Assembly (NCBI GenBank): GCA_965230565.1
Contig: CBDDLH010000015.1
Span: forward strand, 186,001 to 250,000
Direction of reading: 5' to 3'
DNA: 64,000 bases
Source: BCD1 sp965230565
Lineage (GTDB): Bacteria; Bacteroidota; Bacteroidia; Chitinophagales; Saprospiraceae
Part shown: piece by piece, positions 9,801 to 18,740 of the stretch
Numbering within the stretch: position 1 is the stretch's first letter
Layout of the letters: the number at the start of each line of letters is the position of its first letter
The notes under the pieces: generated by a model
The model's database searches: none
The model's input: only the letters and a program-made list of their open reading frames with translations
Told to the model about the DNA's origin: nothing
Program-made: the position numbers and the translations under genes

Positions 9801-12800
9801 ACCTCTGGAAGTGGAGAAACAAATACCGTGATCTCATCGCTTGTACTACAGCCATTCGCATCTGTTACCGTGACACTGTAGGTCGTTGTCTGGCTTGGGC
9901 ATACCTCTGGTGTGCCGCTACTCCAGCTGTAATCAAACGGGGCTTGTCCATTGAATACTTGTGGTTCAAAAGTGTAACAGTCTCCCTCACAGATGACCAC
10001 GTTCTCTCCCAGTTCTATGCCGGGAAGATCATTCACCTGGATGGTAAGATCATCCGTGGAGCTGCAGCCTGCAGCGTCTGTGACCATCAGCATGTAGGTG
10101 GTCGTTTGTGTAGGACAGACCGTGCTGGAGCCATCTCCGCTCCAGCTGTAGTTGTATGGTGGTTGTCCGCCGGTGGCTGTGGGGCTAAAGGTGTAACAGT
10201 CTCCAAAGCACAAATTCACATCCACTCCTGCATCTACCTGTGGTGATGGCTGGACTATGATGGTCATATCATCTGTCGAACTACAGCCATTGCTATCCGT
10301 GACCGTGACGGTATAGATGCTTGTCTGAGTAGGACAAACTATATCTGTTCCACTGCTCCAGGTGTACTGGTAATCTCCGCTGCCGCCACTACCTGTGGGC
10401 TGGAAAACATAACATTCTCCGACACAGATACTTTGATCATTTCCTGCATTGACTGCAGGAAGAGCATTAACGGTGATGGTAATATCATCCGTTGAGCTAC
10501 AGCCGTTGCTATCCGTTACGGTGAGGGTGTAAGTCGTTGTCTGAGTAGGGCACACTACATCTGTTGCGCTGCTCCAGGTGTACTGGTAGTCACCGCTGCC
10601 GCCAATCGCTGTAGGCTGGAAGGTGTAGCAATCATCTAAACAGATACTTTGATCTTCCCCGGCTTCTGCCGTGGGTAGTTCGTTGACCGTGATTGTGATT
10701 TCATCGGTGGAAGTGCAGCCATTGCTGTCCGTTACGGTGAGGGTGTAGGTCGTTGTCTGGGTGGGACATACTTCCTCTGTGCCGCTGCTCCAGGTGTACT
10801 GGTAGTCTCCACTGCCGCCAATCGCTGTAGGCTGGAAGGTGTAGCAATCATCTAAACAGATACTTTGATCTTCCCCGGCTTCTGCCGTGGGTAGTTCGTT
10901 AACCGTTATTGTGATATCATCGGTGGATGTGCAACCATTGCCATCTGTTACAGTGACCGTGTAGGTGGTGGTCTGGGTAGGGCATACTTCGTCACTTTCG
11001 CTGCTCCAGCTGTACCCGTAATCACCGCTGCCACCACTGGCCGTGGGTTGGAAGGTATAACATTCTCCCAGGCAAAGACTTTCATCTTCGCCCGCATTGA
11101 CAGCAGGTATATCGTTGATCGTGATGGTGATTTCATCGGTGGAGGTGCAACCATTGCTGTCGGTCACTGTGACCGTGTAGATCGTCGTCTCGGTTGGGCA
11201 TACTTCGTCTGTGCCGCTGCTCCAGCTGTACCCGTACTCACCGCTGCCACCACTACCTGTGGGCTGGAAGGTATAACATTCACCAAGGCAAAGGCTTACA
11301 TCTTCTCCGGCATTGACCGAGGGAAGAGCATTAACCGAAATCGTGATTTCATCGGTGGAGCTACAGCCATTATCACCGGTGACCGTCAAACTGTAAGTGG
11401 TTTCAACTTCCGGGCATACTTCTTCTGTGCCACTGCTCCACACAAAATCATAGGGCTCTACTCCTCCACTGGCTGATGGGGAAAATGTAAAACAATCTCC
11501 TAAACAGATCGAAGGATCATCGCCGGCATCTGCAACCGGCGTAGGCAATACATTTACCGTTTGCTCATCCGTAGCTTCACAGCCGTTATCATCAACTACA
11601 GTGACGGTATAAGTGGTCGTTTCCGTCGGGCAGACTTCTTCTGCTCCGCTGCTCCACACAAAATCATAAGGCGGGGTGCCTTGGGAACCACTGGCACTCA
11701 AAGTCGTACAATCTCCTCCACAGATCGTGGCATCTTCGCCGGCCATCACCGTGGGTAGTTCGTAAACTACTGCTGTCACCACATCCGTATCCTGGCAGCC
11801 GTTGCCATCGGTCACGGTCACGGTAAAGGAAGTATGTACCGGTGGAGCAACTGTCAGAGTATCGGTATTACTCAGTCCGTCGGTCCACATGTAGCTATAG
11901 TTGCCATCGCCGCCCGTAGTCTCCGCTACAAAGGTAACCGGGGTGCCCAGACAAGCAAATTCATTCAATCCGCCCCATACTTCAGGGTTCTCGTGGATCG
12001 TCAAGGTGACCGCAGTTCTCGTATCACTCGTACAACCGGTTGATGGGTCGCGGGCTTCGGCGTAATAGGTGCCGGCGCCGGAGGGCGTGTAGGAAGAAGT
12101 GTTCTCAGCAAGTAGTGAACCATCAGTTACACTTGAATACCAATTAACCTGATAGCCAGGTTCTACAACTGCCATCAATGCGGGAAGCTCATCTCCATCG
12201 CAAGCTTCAGCATCAACCCCTTCAGGTGCTTCAATGGTCAAATTCAGGCAAGGGTCCTGAGGCTCAACAACAGTAATATATTGATCAGCACTGATATCTT
12301 CTACAATCTGTACAATACCCGAAGGCCAGGTAATCTCCAGTGAAGTAGCCATCGTATTATTACCTAACCCAAAATAAGCATCAATAGCATCACCTCCTCC
12401 GAGACTCGAACCACTTCTCGTTTCCAGGTATTGGTTCATTCCATCAGGAGTGGTCAATTTCAGGTAGGAACCAATTCCGTCATAATTACTGATTGTTCCG
12501 ATGAGATGAATTTTCAAATAATGATTGTCATTGCTATTATTATTACGCATCAACAATGGCGCTTCACCATAATTCACAATAAACATATCCGGGTCTCCGT
12601 CATTATCGTAATCCCCAAAAACAGAAGTCCGCGCCCGACCGTCATCATTCATATTCATGGCAGCAGATACGTCTGAGAAATTGGCCCCATTTGCATTATT
12701 ATGAAACAACATATTAGACTTTGGCTCTTGGGAAGACGGAAAATGGTGAGAACCAACCACCACGAAAAGATCAAGCCAACCATCCAGGTCGTAGTCAAAA

Positions 12801-13837
12801 AAATTGTTGCCCCAAGAAAAATCCGGAAACACCTGTCCATTCACACCGGACGATCCGGAAACATCTACAAACTGACCATTATTATTTCTGAAAAGATTTG
12901 CCGGACCGATATCAGAGTAAAAAACATCCATCCAACCATCATGATCATAATCTCCAACCCCAATGCCCATACCATTGGCACAATCATCTATACCTACCTG
13001 CACACTCACTTCCGTAAAATTCCATGGTAAACTCGGATGTGTATCCCCATCGTTCCTAAAAATCTTCATTGAAATGGGATTCGTGGTCAGACAATCGTTG
13101 ACCAAAAAAAGATCCAGATCCCCGTCTCTGTCATAGTCAGTCCAACCCCCAATAAAGCCAAATCCCGTAATTGTTCCGGTTTCGGCCAGTATATGGGAAA
13201 CATCTGTGAAAGTCTCATCCCCATTATTCATATAAAGTCTGTCCTGAGAACTCCCATCCGTATACCCGGGAACCATGTTGTGATTGGCGACGTACAGGTC
13301 AAGATAACCATCATCATTAAAATCTCCCCAGGAGGCAGAGGTTCCTCGAGATTGATCAGTTGTACTGATACCTGCGGAAGCAGTAATATCCGTAAAGGAA
13401 TTCCCTCCATTATTCTTTAATAAAACATCCTGATTGCTATTGGCTAAAAAGAGATCCTGATATCCATCGTTATTAAAATCTGCTGCTGCTGCTCCACTGC
13501 CATCATGCATCGCATCTGCCACGCCTAAACTTTGTGCTACATCTGTGAAGGTCCCGTTCCCATTATTCCTAAAAAGTCTATTGGCTTCAAGTCTCATGGT
13601 AACATACAAGTCCAGGTTGCCATCATTGTTATAGTCAAACCAAACGGCTCCACTGCCAATGGACTGAATATCATTGGCGATTTCGGCGCCATCATGCACC
13701 ATCATAATACCTGCATTGGAAGTCTCATCGGAAAATCCCTGCCCCTGAAGACCGGTAACAACTGCCGTTAATAAAAGCAGATTAAAAAAGATTTTTTTCA
13801 CATTAGAACCATCAAGAAAAACGACATTCAAAACCAT
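6809..13837 (-). CDS. Giant FG-GAP/UnbV, Ig-repeat, SprB, HYR adhesin with T9SS sorting tail (2342 aa)
   Basis: This is the intact upstream member of a tandem pair. A GTG at 13801 gives a compact signal peptide (KKIFFNLLLLTAVV..GQ) and may be the true start; the ATG at 13837 adds 12 residues. FG-GAP/VCBS calcium-loop repeats span about 35-440, and ASPIC/UnbV about 450-540. A split Ig-like domain (~545-625) is followed by twelve 72-aa four-cysteine repeats (~625-1485). Divergent Ig-like modules, SprB repeats (WSTGATT...TYTVTLTDANEC type), an HYR domain (CPESF...NCGIETI...YQATDASGN) and two further SprB-like repeats come next. The protein ends in a type A T9SS tail (LSPNPTSSHITISF...GVYLMKI). 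It is probably exported and attached to the cell surface as an adhesin or matrix protein; ligand unknown. The repeat and tail half is almost identical to the next gene, but the head is different. Confidence 0.9.
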   Translation of the reverse strand: MVLNVVFLDGSNVKKIFFNLLLLTAVVTGLQGQGFSDETSNAGIMMVHDGAEIANDIQSIGSGAVWFDYNNDGNLDLYVTMRLEANRLFRNNGNGTFTDVAQSLGVADAMHDGSGAAAADFNNDGYQDLFLANSNQDVLLKNNGGNSFTDITASAGISTTDQSRGTSASWGDFNDDGYLDLYVANHNMVPGYTDGSSQDRLYMNNGDETFTDVSHILAETGTITGFGFIGGWTDYDRDGDLDLFLVNDCLTTNPISMKIFRNDGDTHPSLPWNFTEVSVQVGIDDCANGMGIGVGDYDHDGWMDVFYSDIGPANLFRNNNGQFVDVSGSSGVNGQVFPDFSWGNNFFDYDLDGWLDLFVVVGSHHFPSSQEPKSNMLFHNNANGANFSDVSAAMNMNDDGRARTSVFGDYDNDGDPDMFIVNYGEAPLLMRNNNSNDNHYLKIHLIGTISNYDGIGSYLKLTTPDGMNQYLETRSGSSLGGGDAIDAYFGLGNNTMATSLEITWPSGIVQIVEDISADQYITVVEPQDPCLNLTIEAPEGVDAEACDGDELPALMAVVEPGYQVNWYSSVTDGSLLAENTSSYTPSGAGTYYAEARDPSTGCTSDTRTAVTLTIHENPEVWGGLNEFACLGTPVTFVAETTGGDGNYSYMWTDGLSNTDTLTVAPPVHTSFTVTVTDGNGCQDTDVVTAVVYELPTVMAGEDATICGGDCTTLSASGSQGTPPYDFVWSSGAEEVCPTETTTYTVTVVDDNGCEATDEQTVNVLPTPVADAGDDPSICLGDCFTFSPSASGGVEPYDFVWSSGTEEVCPEVETTYSLTVTGDNGCSSTDEITISVNALPSVNAGEDVSLCLGECYTFQPTGSGGSGEYGYSWSSGTDEVCPTETTIYTVTVTDSNGCTSTDEITITINDIPAVNAGEDESLCLGECYTFQPTASGGSGDYGYSWSSESDEVCPTQTTTYTVTVTDGNGCTSTDDITITVNELPTAEAGEDQSICLDDCYTFQPTAIGGSGDYQYTWSSGTEEVCPTQTTTYTLTVTDSNGCTSTDEITITVNELPTAEAGEDQSICLDDCYTFQPTAIGGSGDYQYTWSSATDVVCPTQTTTYTLTVTDSNGCSSTDDITITVNALPAVNAGNDQSICVGECYVFQPTGSGGSGDYQYTWSSGTDIVCPTQTSIYTVTVTDSNGCSSTDDMTIIVQPSPQVDAGVDVNLCFGDCYTFSPTATGGQPPYNYSWSGDGSSTVCPTQTTTYMLMVTDAAGCSSTDDLTIQVNDLPGIELGENVVICEGDCYTFEPQVFNGQAPFDYSWSSGTPEVCPSQTTTYSVTVTDANGCSTSDEITVFVSPLPEVEAGTDINLCPGACYTFAPTGSGGVGPYTYEWDATETEVCPTQTMTYSVTLTDANGCSATDEITINVLPEIEVEAGADASICPGSCYTLTAAASGGTGSYNYTWSSENTQVCPTQTTTYSVTATDVNGCTATDEMTILVFPPTDPITQIKELCEGECTTYQATDLGLTTFMVDGQMMGEVTFCETGSYEIEALDENLCTTQVTFQITVTAPPVLDVGADQTITCEITEVFIGQDFAEGNVAYNWSNGATGISQTVEDPGVYILIAQNLQLGCSSSDTVEVFIDTIPPTADAGQDLELTCAMPTLMPAADNSSQGTQYAYEWQTQDGNITSGATTLTPELSAVGTYLLQITNTNNGCSAQDELQVTQAEEPTLDVDQITPVDCHGAATGSITVSGQGGTPIYSFAWSTGATTATISDLEAGTYTVTLTDANECEIIQSMEVTQPPAIVLVLSATGESSSEAQDGMITAEVSGGTAGYTYLWSTGATTPAIDNLSPEMYHITVTDQNGCMAIDSARVNSFDCQSIEAITTQDNYICPGSGSGSLAIDEITGGESPYSILWSTSSNEESISNLEGGHYSATITDANNCEVILQFDVTEEDTIPPTLITQDITLYLNDNGETSYTAEMIDDGSSDNCSEVSFELSNTDLNCEDLGENQHEVKLWDENGNYDSTSVMITVLDTIAPTFTMCPESFTSMNCTAITYELPQAEDNCGIETITQTQGLPSGSTFQEGITQITYQATDASGNTKTCSFAITLQNTLTITEEVSEYSCDPENPYTATLTAEGGTEGYTYVWSTNTTTAQTVLIPPGPWSWTVTDALGCEQTGQIDIPIPDTISITLQATAATNMENNGAIEATITGGTGSYGYIWLDGEGTVFSTTEDLADIPAGNYCLQVTDENECIAEACIEVENITSTIDRTLEQKISLSPNPTSSHITISFEIPQQSATLILMDISGQEIRRMHKQAAQEEVSMEMSDYAEGVYLMKIVVGDRLVVKKVVVDR
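6972..12096. repeat. Long direct repeat, copy B (partner 1-5126)
   Basis: This is the second copy of the ~5.1-kb direct repeat, lying within the intact adhesin gene. Differences from copy A are scattered single bases plus the one-base indel at 8746 against 1776-1777. Beyond 12096 the sequence still encodes the same domain types (Ig-like, UnbV, FG-GAP) but with no nucleotide similarity that can be followed by eye. Confidence 0.92.
9385..11975 (-). repeat. 216-bp tandem repeat array in adhesin copy B (about 12 units)
   Basis: The same twelve-unit array as in copy A, with the same unit order. A few units differ by short blocks that match other units rather than the orthologous one. Unit 8, for example, reads PTGSGGSGD here and PTTIGGSGD in copy A. 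That pattern is what gene conversion between units would leave. Confidence 0.88.
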
Positions 13838-14199
13838 TGGATTAAGTAGTTGTTTATTTCACAAAGTGCAAAAGGATCCAAAAAAGAGGAAGTTCTTCCC
13901 TAAGGTTATTCCGCTTAAATAACTTAGCCATAGGCATTATTCAAAATGCCAGATAAAAACACCGCTTTAAGGTTTGTGGTAAAATTTCAGTTTAGCAGGG
14001 CGCAAAGGATTCAGTTCTCAAGACAGAAATATTTTTCCGTTTGAGCAAATTGTTCGTGGAGAGGCGCTAAAATGGTTTGTTATTTGCTACGTAAATATGC
14101 AAATATTGTTACAAAAAACAGCCAATCGTTTTTAGGATTTGGAAATAATGCAAATTTCCTGAAAATCAGGAGTTTTGAAATGTACTGGTCAGGTTTTCA
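13838..14199. other. Gene-free spacer upstream of the adhesin pair
   Basis: This 362-bp AT-rich spacer lies between the mltG stop and the adhesin start, both on the minus strand. It should hold the adhesin promoter. I found no exact TAnnTTTG element correctly spaced, no convincing terminator hairpin and no credible small gene. The length would allow a long regulated leader. Confidence 0.5.
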
Positions 14200-15222
14200 T
14201 TATTGATACCCCAGGTTCTTTTTGTAGATACGCTTATTTCTATTATGCCCTTGTAAGGTTTTGGCAAAATTATGAAACCCGGAGCCATCTCCCCTGGCGC
14301 AAAAGAAAATATATTCATGTTGTTCAGCATTTAAAACTGCATCGATACTTTCTATCGAAGCCATAGAAATCGGCCCCGGAGGCAAGCCTGCATACATATA
14401 GGTATTATAAGGAGAGTCAAAATTGATGTGACGGTTGAGCACTCTGTTAGTGTCAAAATCCCTGGTAGCAAATACTGCCGTCGGATCTGCCTGTAACCGA
14501 ATACCTTTTTTCAATCTGTTCAGGTAAACACCGGCCATCCGTTTCTTTTCGCTACTCTGCAGGGTCTCACGTTCAACGATGGAAGCCAAAGTATAAACTT
14601 CTTCAGGAGTCATTTCAAGCGCCCTGGCTTTTTTTAATCGACCATTATTATCCCAAAACCGGTCGTGTTCCTTGATCATTCTATCCATAAATACTTCCGG
14701 AGAAGTGTTCCAGAAAAATTCATAGGTATTGGGAATAAATAAACTCATCAGAGTTTCTGTGGTATAACCGATCTTTTTCAAATATTCCTGGTTGGTAAAT
14801 AAGGCAATAATGTCTACCGAATCGGCTTCAATAACCCCGGCGACTTTTCCTGCTATCTCTTCGGTTAACCTGGCATTATTAATAACGACATTCACTGGTG
14901 CTTGCTTTCCACCCCTTAGATGTCTTATAAGATCAATGGTATTCCATCCGGGAGAGATTTCGTATCTGCCACTTCGCATAGGCGACTTTTTATAATTCAT
15001 CCGTTCAGCAAGCCGGTTAAATACTTCCTCATTTTGGATGAGTCCCTTAGCATCCAGAACAGCAATGACTTCTTCATATTCCGAATGGGAAGGAATCTCG
15101 ATAATATAATTATCCATGCCCTCGGGTACTACTGGTCCTCCGATGAATTTATTATAAAAAAAGATGGCCAATACCGCAGCGGCAATTAAAGCCACTACCC
15201 CATATCTGAACAGTTTCTTCAT
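14200..15222 (-). CDS. mltG: Endolytic murein transglycosylase MltG (YceG family)
   Basis: MltG is an inner-membrane lytic transglycosylase that cleaves nascent glycan strands and releases them from the synthesis machinery. At 340 aa the length is normal for the family. An N-terminal membrane anchor (about residues 5-24) is followed by a LysM-like subdomain, then the YceG catalytic domain. That domain carries the hallmark LASIVERET segment, whose first Glu (near residue 216) is the expected catalytic acid. QADPTAVFA, SPYNTYMYAGLPPGPI and a C-terminal HNFAKTLQGHN segment are typical. The start is an ATG directly before the charged and hydrophobic anchor. It is 122 bp downstream of panB on the same strand. 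The assignment is firm. Confidence 0.95.
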   Translation of the reverse strand: MKKLFRYGVVALIAAAVLAIFFYNKFIGGPVVPEGMDNYIIEIPSHSEYEEVIAVLDAKGLIQNEEVFNRLAERMNYKKSPMRSGRYEISPGWNTIDLIRHLRGGKQAPVNVVINNARLTEEIAGKVAGVIEADSVDIIALFTNQEYLKKIGYTTETLMSLFIPNTYEFFWNTSPEVFMDRMIKEHDRFWDNNGRLKKARALEMTPEEVYTLASIVERETLQSSEKKRMAGVYLNRLKKGIRLQADPTAVFATRDFDTNRVLNRHINFDSPYNTYMYAGLPPGPISMASIESIDAVLNAEQHEYIFFCARGDGSGFHNFAKTLQGHNRNKRIYKKNLGYQ

Positions 15223-15344
15223 GAGTGTTTATTTATGAACATACTTATTTATCCAAAAGGTCACAGATGACAGACTAATTGATAACAGGGGAATTAAAAG
15301 ATAAATAAAATGAAGCTTTAGATAAATTAACTTAAATCAGATGC

Positions 15345-16160
15345 TTAATATTGTTCCTTCTCATTAGGGAAGTCAACCGATTTGACATCCTTTATGTAAT
15401 GCTGAACGGCACCTTTGATATCATCGAACAAATTTAAATACCGCCTGAGGAATCGAGGTTTGAAGTCCTTGGTTATTCCCAGAAGGTCATGAAGAACCAG
15501 TACCTGACCGTCTGTATCCGGCCCGGCCCCAATGCCGATCGTTGGAATGCTCAGTTGTTCGGAAACTTTCTTGGCCAGTTTAGCAGGAATCTTCTCCAAA
15601 ACAATGGCAAAACAGCCCAGCTTTTCCAAAACTAAAGCATCCTTAATCAACTTTTCTGCCTCCTCCTCCTCTCTCGCCCTGACGGTATAGGTTCCGAACT
15701 TATAAATTGCCTGCGGTGTCAGTCCCAGGTGCCCCATCACAGGAACTCCAGCTGACAGGATTCTTTTTATGGATGTCTTGATCTCTGCTCCTCCCTCCAG
15801 TTTTACCGCATGAGCACCGGACTCCTTCATAATGCGAATGGCAGAAGCCAGGGCTTTTTTTGAATTACCCTGGTAAGTTCCGAAAGGCAAATCGACCACA
15901 ATCAGCGAGCGTTTTGCGGCTCGTATAACTGATGATGCATGATAAATCATCTGGTCAAGTGTAATGGGCAAGGTGGTTTCGTGACCTGCCATTACATTGG
16001 AGGCTGAATCCCCAACCAGAATCACATCAATTCCCGCTTCATCCACAATGCGAGCCATGGAGTAATCATACGATGTAAGCATGCTGATTTTCTCTCCGCT
16101 ATCCTTCATCGAACGCAAGACATGGGTCGTTATCCTTTTTACTTCTTTACTTACAGACAT
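15345..16160 (-). CDS. panB: 3-methyl-2-oxobutanoate hydroxymethyltransferase PanB
   Basis: PanB transfers a hydroxymethyl group from 5,10-methylene-THF to 2-oxoisovalerate, giving ketopantoate, the first step of pantothenate and CoA synthesis. It is a cytoplasmic TIM-barrel enzyme with a metal cofactor. The 271-aa product has the family signatures: MLTSYDYSMARIVDEAG, VGDSASNVMAGHETTLP with metal-ligand Asp, VKLEGG, a GHLGLTPQ block, VLEKIP with the catalytic Glu, and TIGIGAG. The ATG at 16160 is the first sensible start. A possible -7 box (TAAATTTG read on the minus strand, 16168-16175) lies only a few bases upstream, which would make the message nearly leaderless. No other pan gene is in the window. 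Confidence 0.96.
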   Translation of the reverse strand: MSVSKEVKRITTHVLRSMKDSGEKISMLTSYDYSMARIVDEAGIDVILVGDSASNVMAGHETTLPITLDQMIYHASSVIRAAKRSLIVVDLPFGTYQGNSKKALASAIRIMKESGAHAVKLEGGAEIKTSIKRILSAGVPVMGHLGLTPQAIYKFGTYTVRAREEEEAEKLIKDALVLEKLGCFAIVLEKIPAKLAKKVSEQLSIPTIGIGAGPDTDGQVLVLHDLLGITKDFKPRFLRRYLNLFDDIKGAVQHYIKDVKSVDFPNEKEQY

Positions 16161-16334
16161 AAGCTTTCAAATTTAAGCCCACAAGATATGCAGCGGTTTG
16201 TTCTGCGCCAAATGAATGTTGAAATATATCCGTGAATGTATGAGCCATGTATATGTCTGGGTTATAACCTTACACACTGAAGTCTGCCCTACGGATTTTT
16301 CGTCCGCTCCCTGTCATAAGTTCAGTATTTATAA

Positions 16335-16365
16335 TTGTAAGCCAGCGAAAAATACTTTACCTTTG
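16335..16365 (+). promoter_or_regulatory. Bacteroidota-type promoter for the DUF4249 lipoprotein gene
   Basis: TTG at 16335-16337 and TACCTTTG at 16358-16365 are separated by 20 bases. This fits the Bacteroidota housekeeping consensus TTG-N19/21-TAnnTTTG. It predicts a transcript start near 16372 and a leader of about 43 bases before the ATG at 16415. Confidence 0.6.
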
Positions 16366-16414
16366 CCGTCCTGAAAAGCGCTCAAGTTCTTTTTGACGTT
16401 AAAAAACGGATTAC

Positions 16415-17410
16415 ATGAAAAACATTGGATTAATAATACTGGCAATGCTGTCCATAACAGCCTGTACGACTGATTTTCAGCTGGAAGGAGAATGGAAGGA
16501 TATTCCTGTGGTTTACGGGTTCATTTCTGTGTCGGATACGGCCCATTACATCAGGGTGGAAAAAGCCTTTCTGGAGCCGGGAGGCGATGCCAATCAAATT
16601 GCACAAATAGCTGATTCTTTATATTACGATAATGCCACCGTCCAGCTAAAGAATCTGGAAACCGGAGCCGTTTACGACCTCGTAAAAGTTGACGGAAACC
16701 TGGAAGGTTATCAAAGAGAAGAAGGTGTTTTTGCCACTTCACCAAACTATCTCTATAAGATAAAAGCTGAAGATATCAATCTGGCAGGAGGCGAAAGTCT
16801 GCAAATTTTGGTCAACACTGGTTCTGACGAAGATCTCGTTACCGCAGATGCCAAAATCATCGAACCTATTGTTCCCAGCGAAAATTTACCGAACCAGGAA
16901 CTGGCTCTCGATGATTATGACCGTACCATTACCACCCGGTGGGATCATGGAGTAGATACTAAAATATTCGACCTGAGGTGGATTATAAGATATAAAGAAT
17001 CCTTACCCGGCACCTCTGACTTTGTTGACAAAAGTGTTGAATGGGTGCTGGACCGCAGGTTGATCAATGATGATGACAGGACCAAAAGCACTTTTAGATT
17101 TGATGCCGGAGAATTTTACCAATTCCTGAGCGAAGCCATTGAGGAGAATCCCGATGTGGTTAGGACAAACCTTAGAATTGATATCAGCATTGTCGGTGGA
17201 GGGCAGGAATTTCAGGAATACCTGACGATTGCAGATGCCAACCTCGGAATTACCAGTTCTAATCAAATTCCTGTTTACACAAATCTTTCCAGAGGCTATG
17301 GGATTTTCACATCAAGAGGAACAGCCCTCAGAGAAGGCTTATTCCTGACAACAACTGCCCTGGACACGCTGGAAACAGGCATGTATACCAAATTGCTCAA
17401 TTTCAACTAA
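16415..17410 (+). CDS. DUF4249-like secreted lipoprotein
   Basis: This 331-aa protein begins with a lipoprotein signal peptide ending in a lipobox (SITAC, Cys near residue 17), so it should be lipid-anchored, probably at the outer membrane. The next part reads GEWKDIPVVYGFISVSDT, then VRVEKAFL-like and VQLKNLETGAVYDL segments. I read this layout as the DUF4249 family of Bacteroidota, whose members often sit next to TonB-dependent transporters; none is nearby here. The ATG at 16415 fits the signal peptide and a consensus promoter lies upstream. The LOG-family gene follows after 10 bases, so the two are probably co-transcribed. Its molecular function is unknown. Confidence 0.75.
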   Translation: MKNIGLIILAMLSITACTTDFQLEGEWKDIPVVYGFISVSDTAHYIRVEKAFLEPGGDANQIAQIADSLYYDNATVQLKNLETGAVYDLVKVDGNLEGYQREEGVFATSPNYLYKIKAEDINLAGGESLQILVNTGSDEDLVTADAKIIEPIVPSENLPNQELALDDYDRTITTRWDHGVDTKIFDLRWIIRYKESLPGTSDFVDKSVEWVLDRRLINDDDRTKSTFRFDAGEFYQFLSEAIEENPDVVRTNLRIDISIVGGGQEFQEYLTIADANLGITSSNQIPVYTNLSRGYGIFTSRGTALREGLFLTTTALDTLETGMYTKLLNFN

Positions 17411-17420
17411 AACATCAATT

Positions 17421-17993
17421 ATGAACGCCATTGCCGTTTACTGCGGATCCAATAAAGGGAAAAATTCCAAATATATTGAGGCAGCTGAAAATCTGGGAAT
17501 CTACCTTGCCAAGAATGACATTGAAATAGTATATGGTGCAGGAAATATTGGATTGATGGGAGTTGTTGCCGACGCGGCTTTGGACAATAATGGTAAAGTA
17601 ACCGGAGTTATCCCACATTTTCTGAAGGAAAAAGAGGTATGCCATATGGAATTGACCCATCTTTTTTTGGTGGACAGCATGCATGAACGGAAAGTTGAAA
17701 TGACGCGTTTATCGGATGGAGCAATTATCCTGCCGGGAGGTTTTGGCACCTTGGATGAATTGTTTGAAATCATCACCCTGGTACAACTTGGACAAACCAA
17801 ACAGCCGATTGGCATTTTAAACGTCGAAGGTTTTTATGACCACCTCATTGCACACATGGATAAAATGGTGGAGGAAGGATTTGTCAATCCCGAACACCGG
17901 GCCCTTATCTACACTTCAACAAATGTTGACACCCTTGTCAAAGAAATGAAGGCCCACCAGTTTAAGGAAGCTACCAAGTGGATGAACACCTAA
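17421..17993 (+). CDS. LOG-family Rossmann-fold protein (TIGR00730; cytokinin-riboside 5'-monophosphate phosphoribohydrolase type)
   Basis: The 190-aa cytoplasmic protein has the LOG signatures: an N-terminal VYCGSNKG strand-loop, VYGAGNIGLMG, and the diagnostic PGGFGTLDELFE nucleotide-binding and catalytic motif. LOG enzymes hydrolyse N-glycosidic bonds of nucleoside monophosphates (AMP or cytokinin ribotides); the bacterial substrate is often unclear. The length matches the short bacterial LOG class. The ATG starts 10 bases after the lipoprotein stop, suggesting translational coupling or a shared transcript. The family call is firm, the precise substrate is not. Confidence 0.92.
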   Translation: MNAIAVYCGSNKGKNSKYIEAAENLGIYLAKNDIEIVYGAGNIGLMGVVADAALDNNGKVTGVIPHFLKEKEVCHMELTHLFLVDSMHERKVEMTRLSDGAIILPGGFGTLDELFEIITLVQLGQTKQPIGILNVEGFYDHLIAHMDKMVEEGFVNPEHRALIYTSTNVDTLVKEMKAHQFKEATKWMNT

Positions 17994-18740
17994 GTATCGA
18001 TGCAATCGGGCAATAAACAAATGTCATTTTTCAGCTAACAAAACGTTAATGACGACTTACCCGAACCTGGCTTAATCGCTTGGGAAGAATGCATGCCAAT
18101 ACTGTTATCCTGGTGAATTGATCACGACAGAAAGGCATTGTATCGGTCGGGATACAATTTAAAAATCTATTCTTATATGCTATGAAAAACTATTTTCCGG
18201 GCATATTGAGTTCAGAAAATCTTCCTGTATTTCTTACCGGTACGGGAACAGGAACTCTTTTCAGCTGGCGTTTCTTATACCACGCCCAGATCAGGGAAAT
18301 GATGATTAATGTCATGGAATTATGATTTAAATATGTTCTGTTGGGATAAAATTTGACCTTTTTTCAAATTCTTTTGCAAATAAGCATGAAATCGAGCAAA
18401 AAATCTGTGATGTCTATCGCATATGGAAGCAGAACGACATTTTTTTCTGCGTATTTTATGATCTGCAATCTTTTAGACGCAATTTTTCAAAAAGGACACA
18501 TTTTTAGTCTTAAATTTCCAACATAGAACGTTATAAGTAAAGGAAAAGTTGCAAATTGGCCGAAGGCTCAGCACACATCGCTTCCGGGATAATTGAATGA
18601 AATGGCAGTTGGAATAAAATATTTTTCCATCCATCCATTTCATCCACCTCAACTTTGAATCTATGGAATTAAACCGCATAATATTGCTATTTAGAATTTT
18701 CTGATCAACAGTTATAACATATACTCTTAAACCATCTCAA
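17994..18740. other. 747-bp spacer without a clear gene
   Basis: No conserved protein, tRNA or convincing hairpin terminator was seen here. The only reading frame with some protein-like character is the 47-codon frame at 18182-18325, listed separately. The rest is AT-rich, and the region just before 18741 must contain the promoter of the M1 peptidase gene, though no good consensus element stands out. It may be a decayed gene. Confidence 0.5.
18182..18325 (+). CDS. Possible 47-aa small protein, unproven
   Basis: An ATG frame (MKNYFPGILSSENLPVFL...) runs to a TGA at 18323-18325. It has a hydrophobic and aromatic middle with a TGTGTG segment. I do not recognise it, and there is no clear ribosome-binding site or neighbour support. 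It may be chance, or a remnant in a long spacer. Confidence 0.15.
   Translation: MKNYFPGILSSENLPVFLTGTGTGTLFSWRFLYHAQIREMMINVMEL

Noticed and set aside
1..13837. Insertion sequence or transposon responsible for the adhesin duplication
   Set aside because: No transposase, terminal inverted repeats or target duplication were found; unequal recombination explains the tandem arrangement.
18473..18679. 68-codon minus-strand frame in the long spacer
   Set aside because: Composition is unlike the genes around it, there is no start context, and nothing recognisable is encoded.
17994..18740. tRNA or structured RNA in the long spacer
   Set aside because: No cloverleaf, T-loop GTTCGA-type box or strong stem was recognised by eye.
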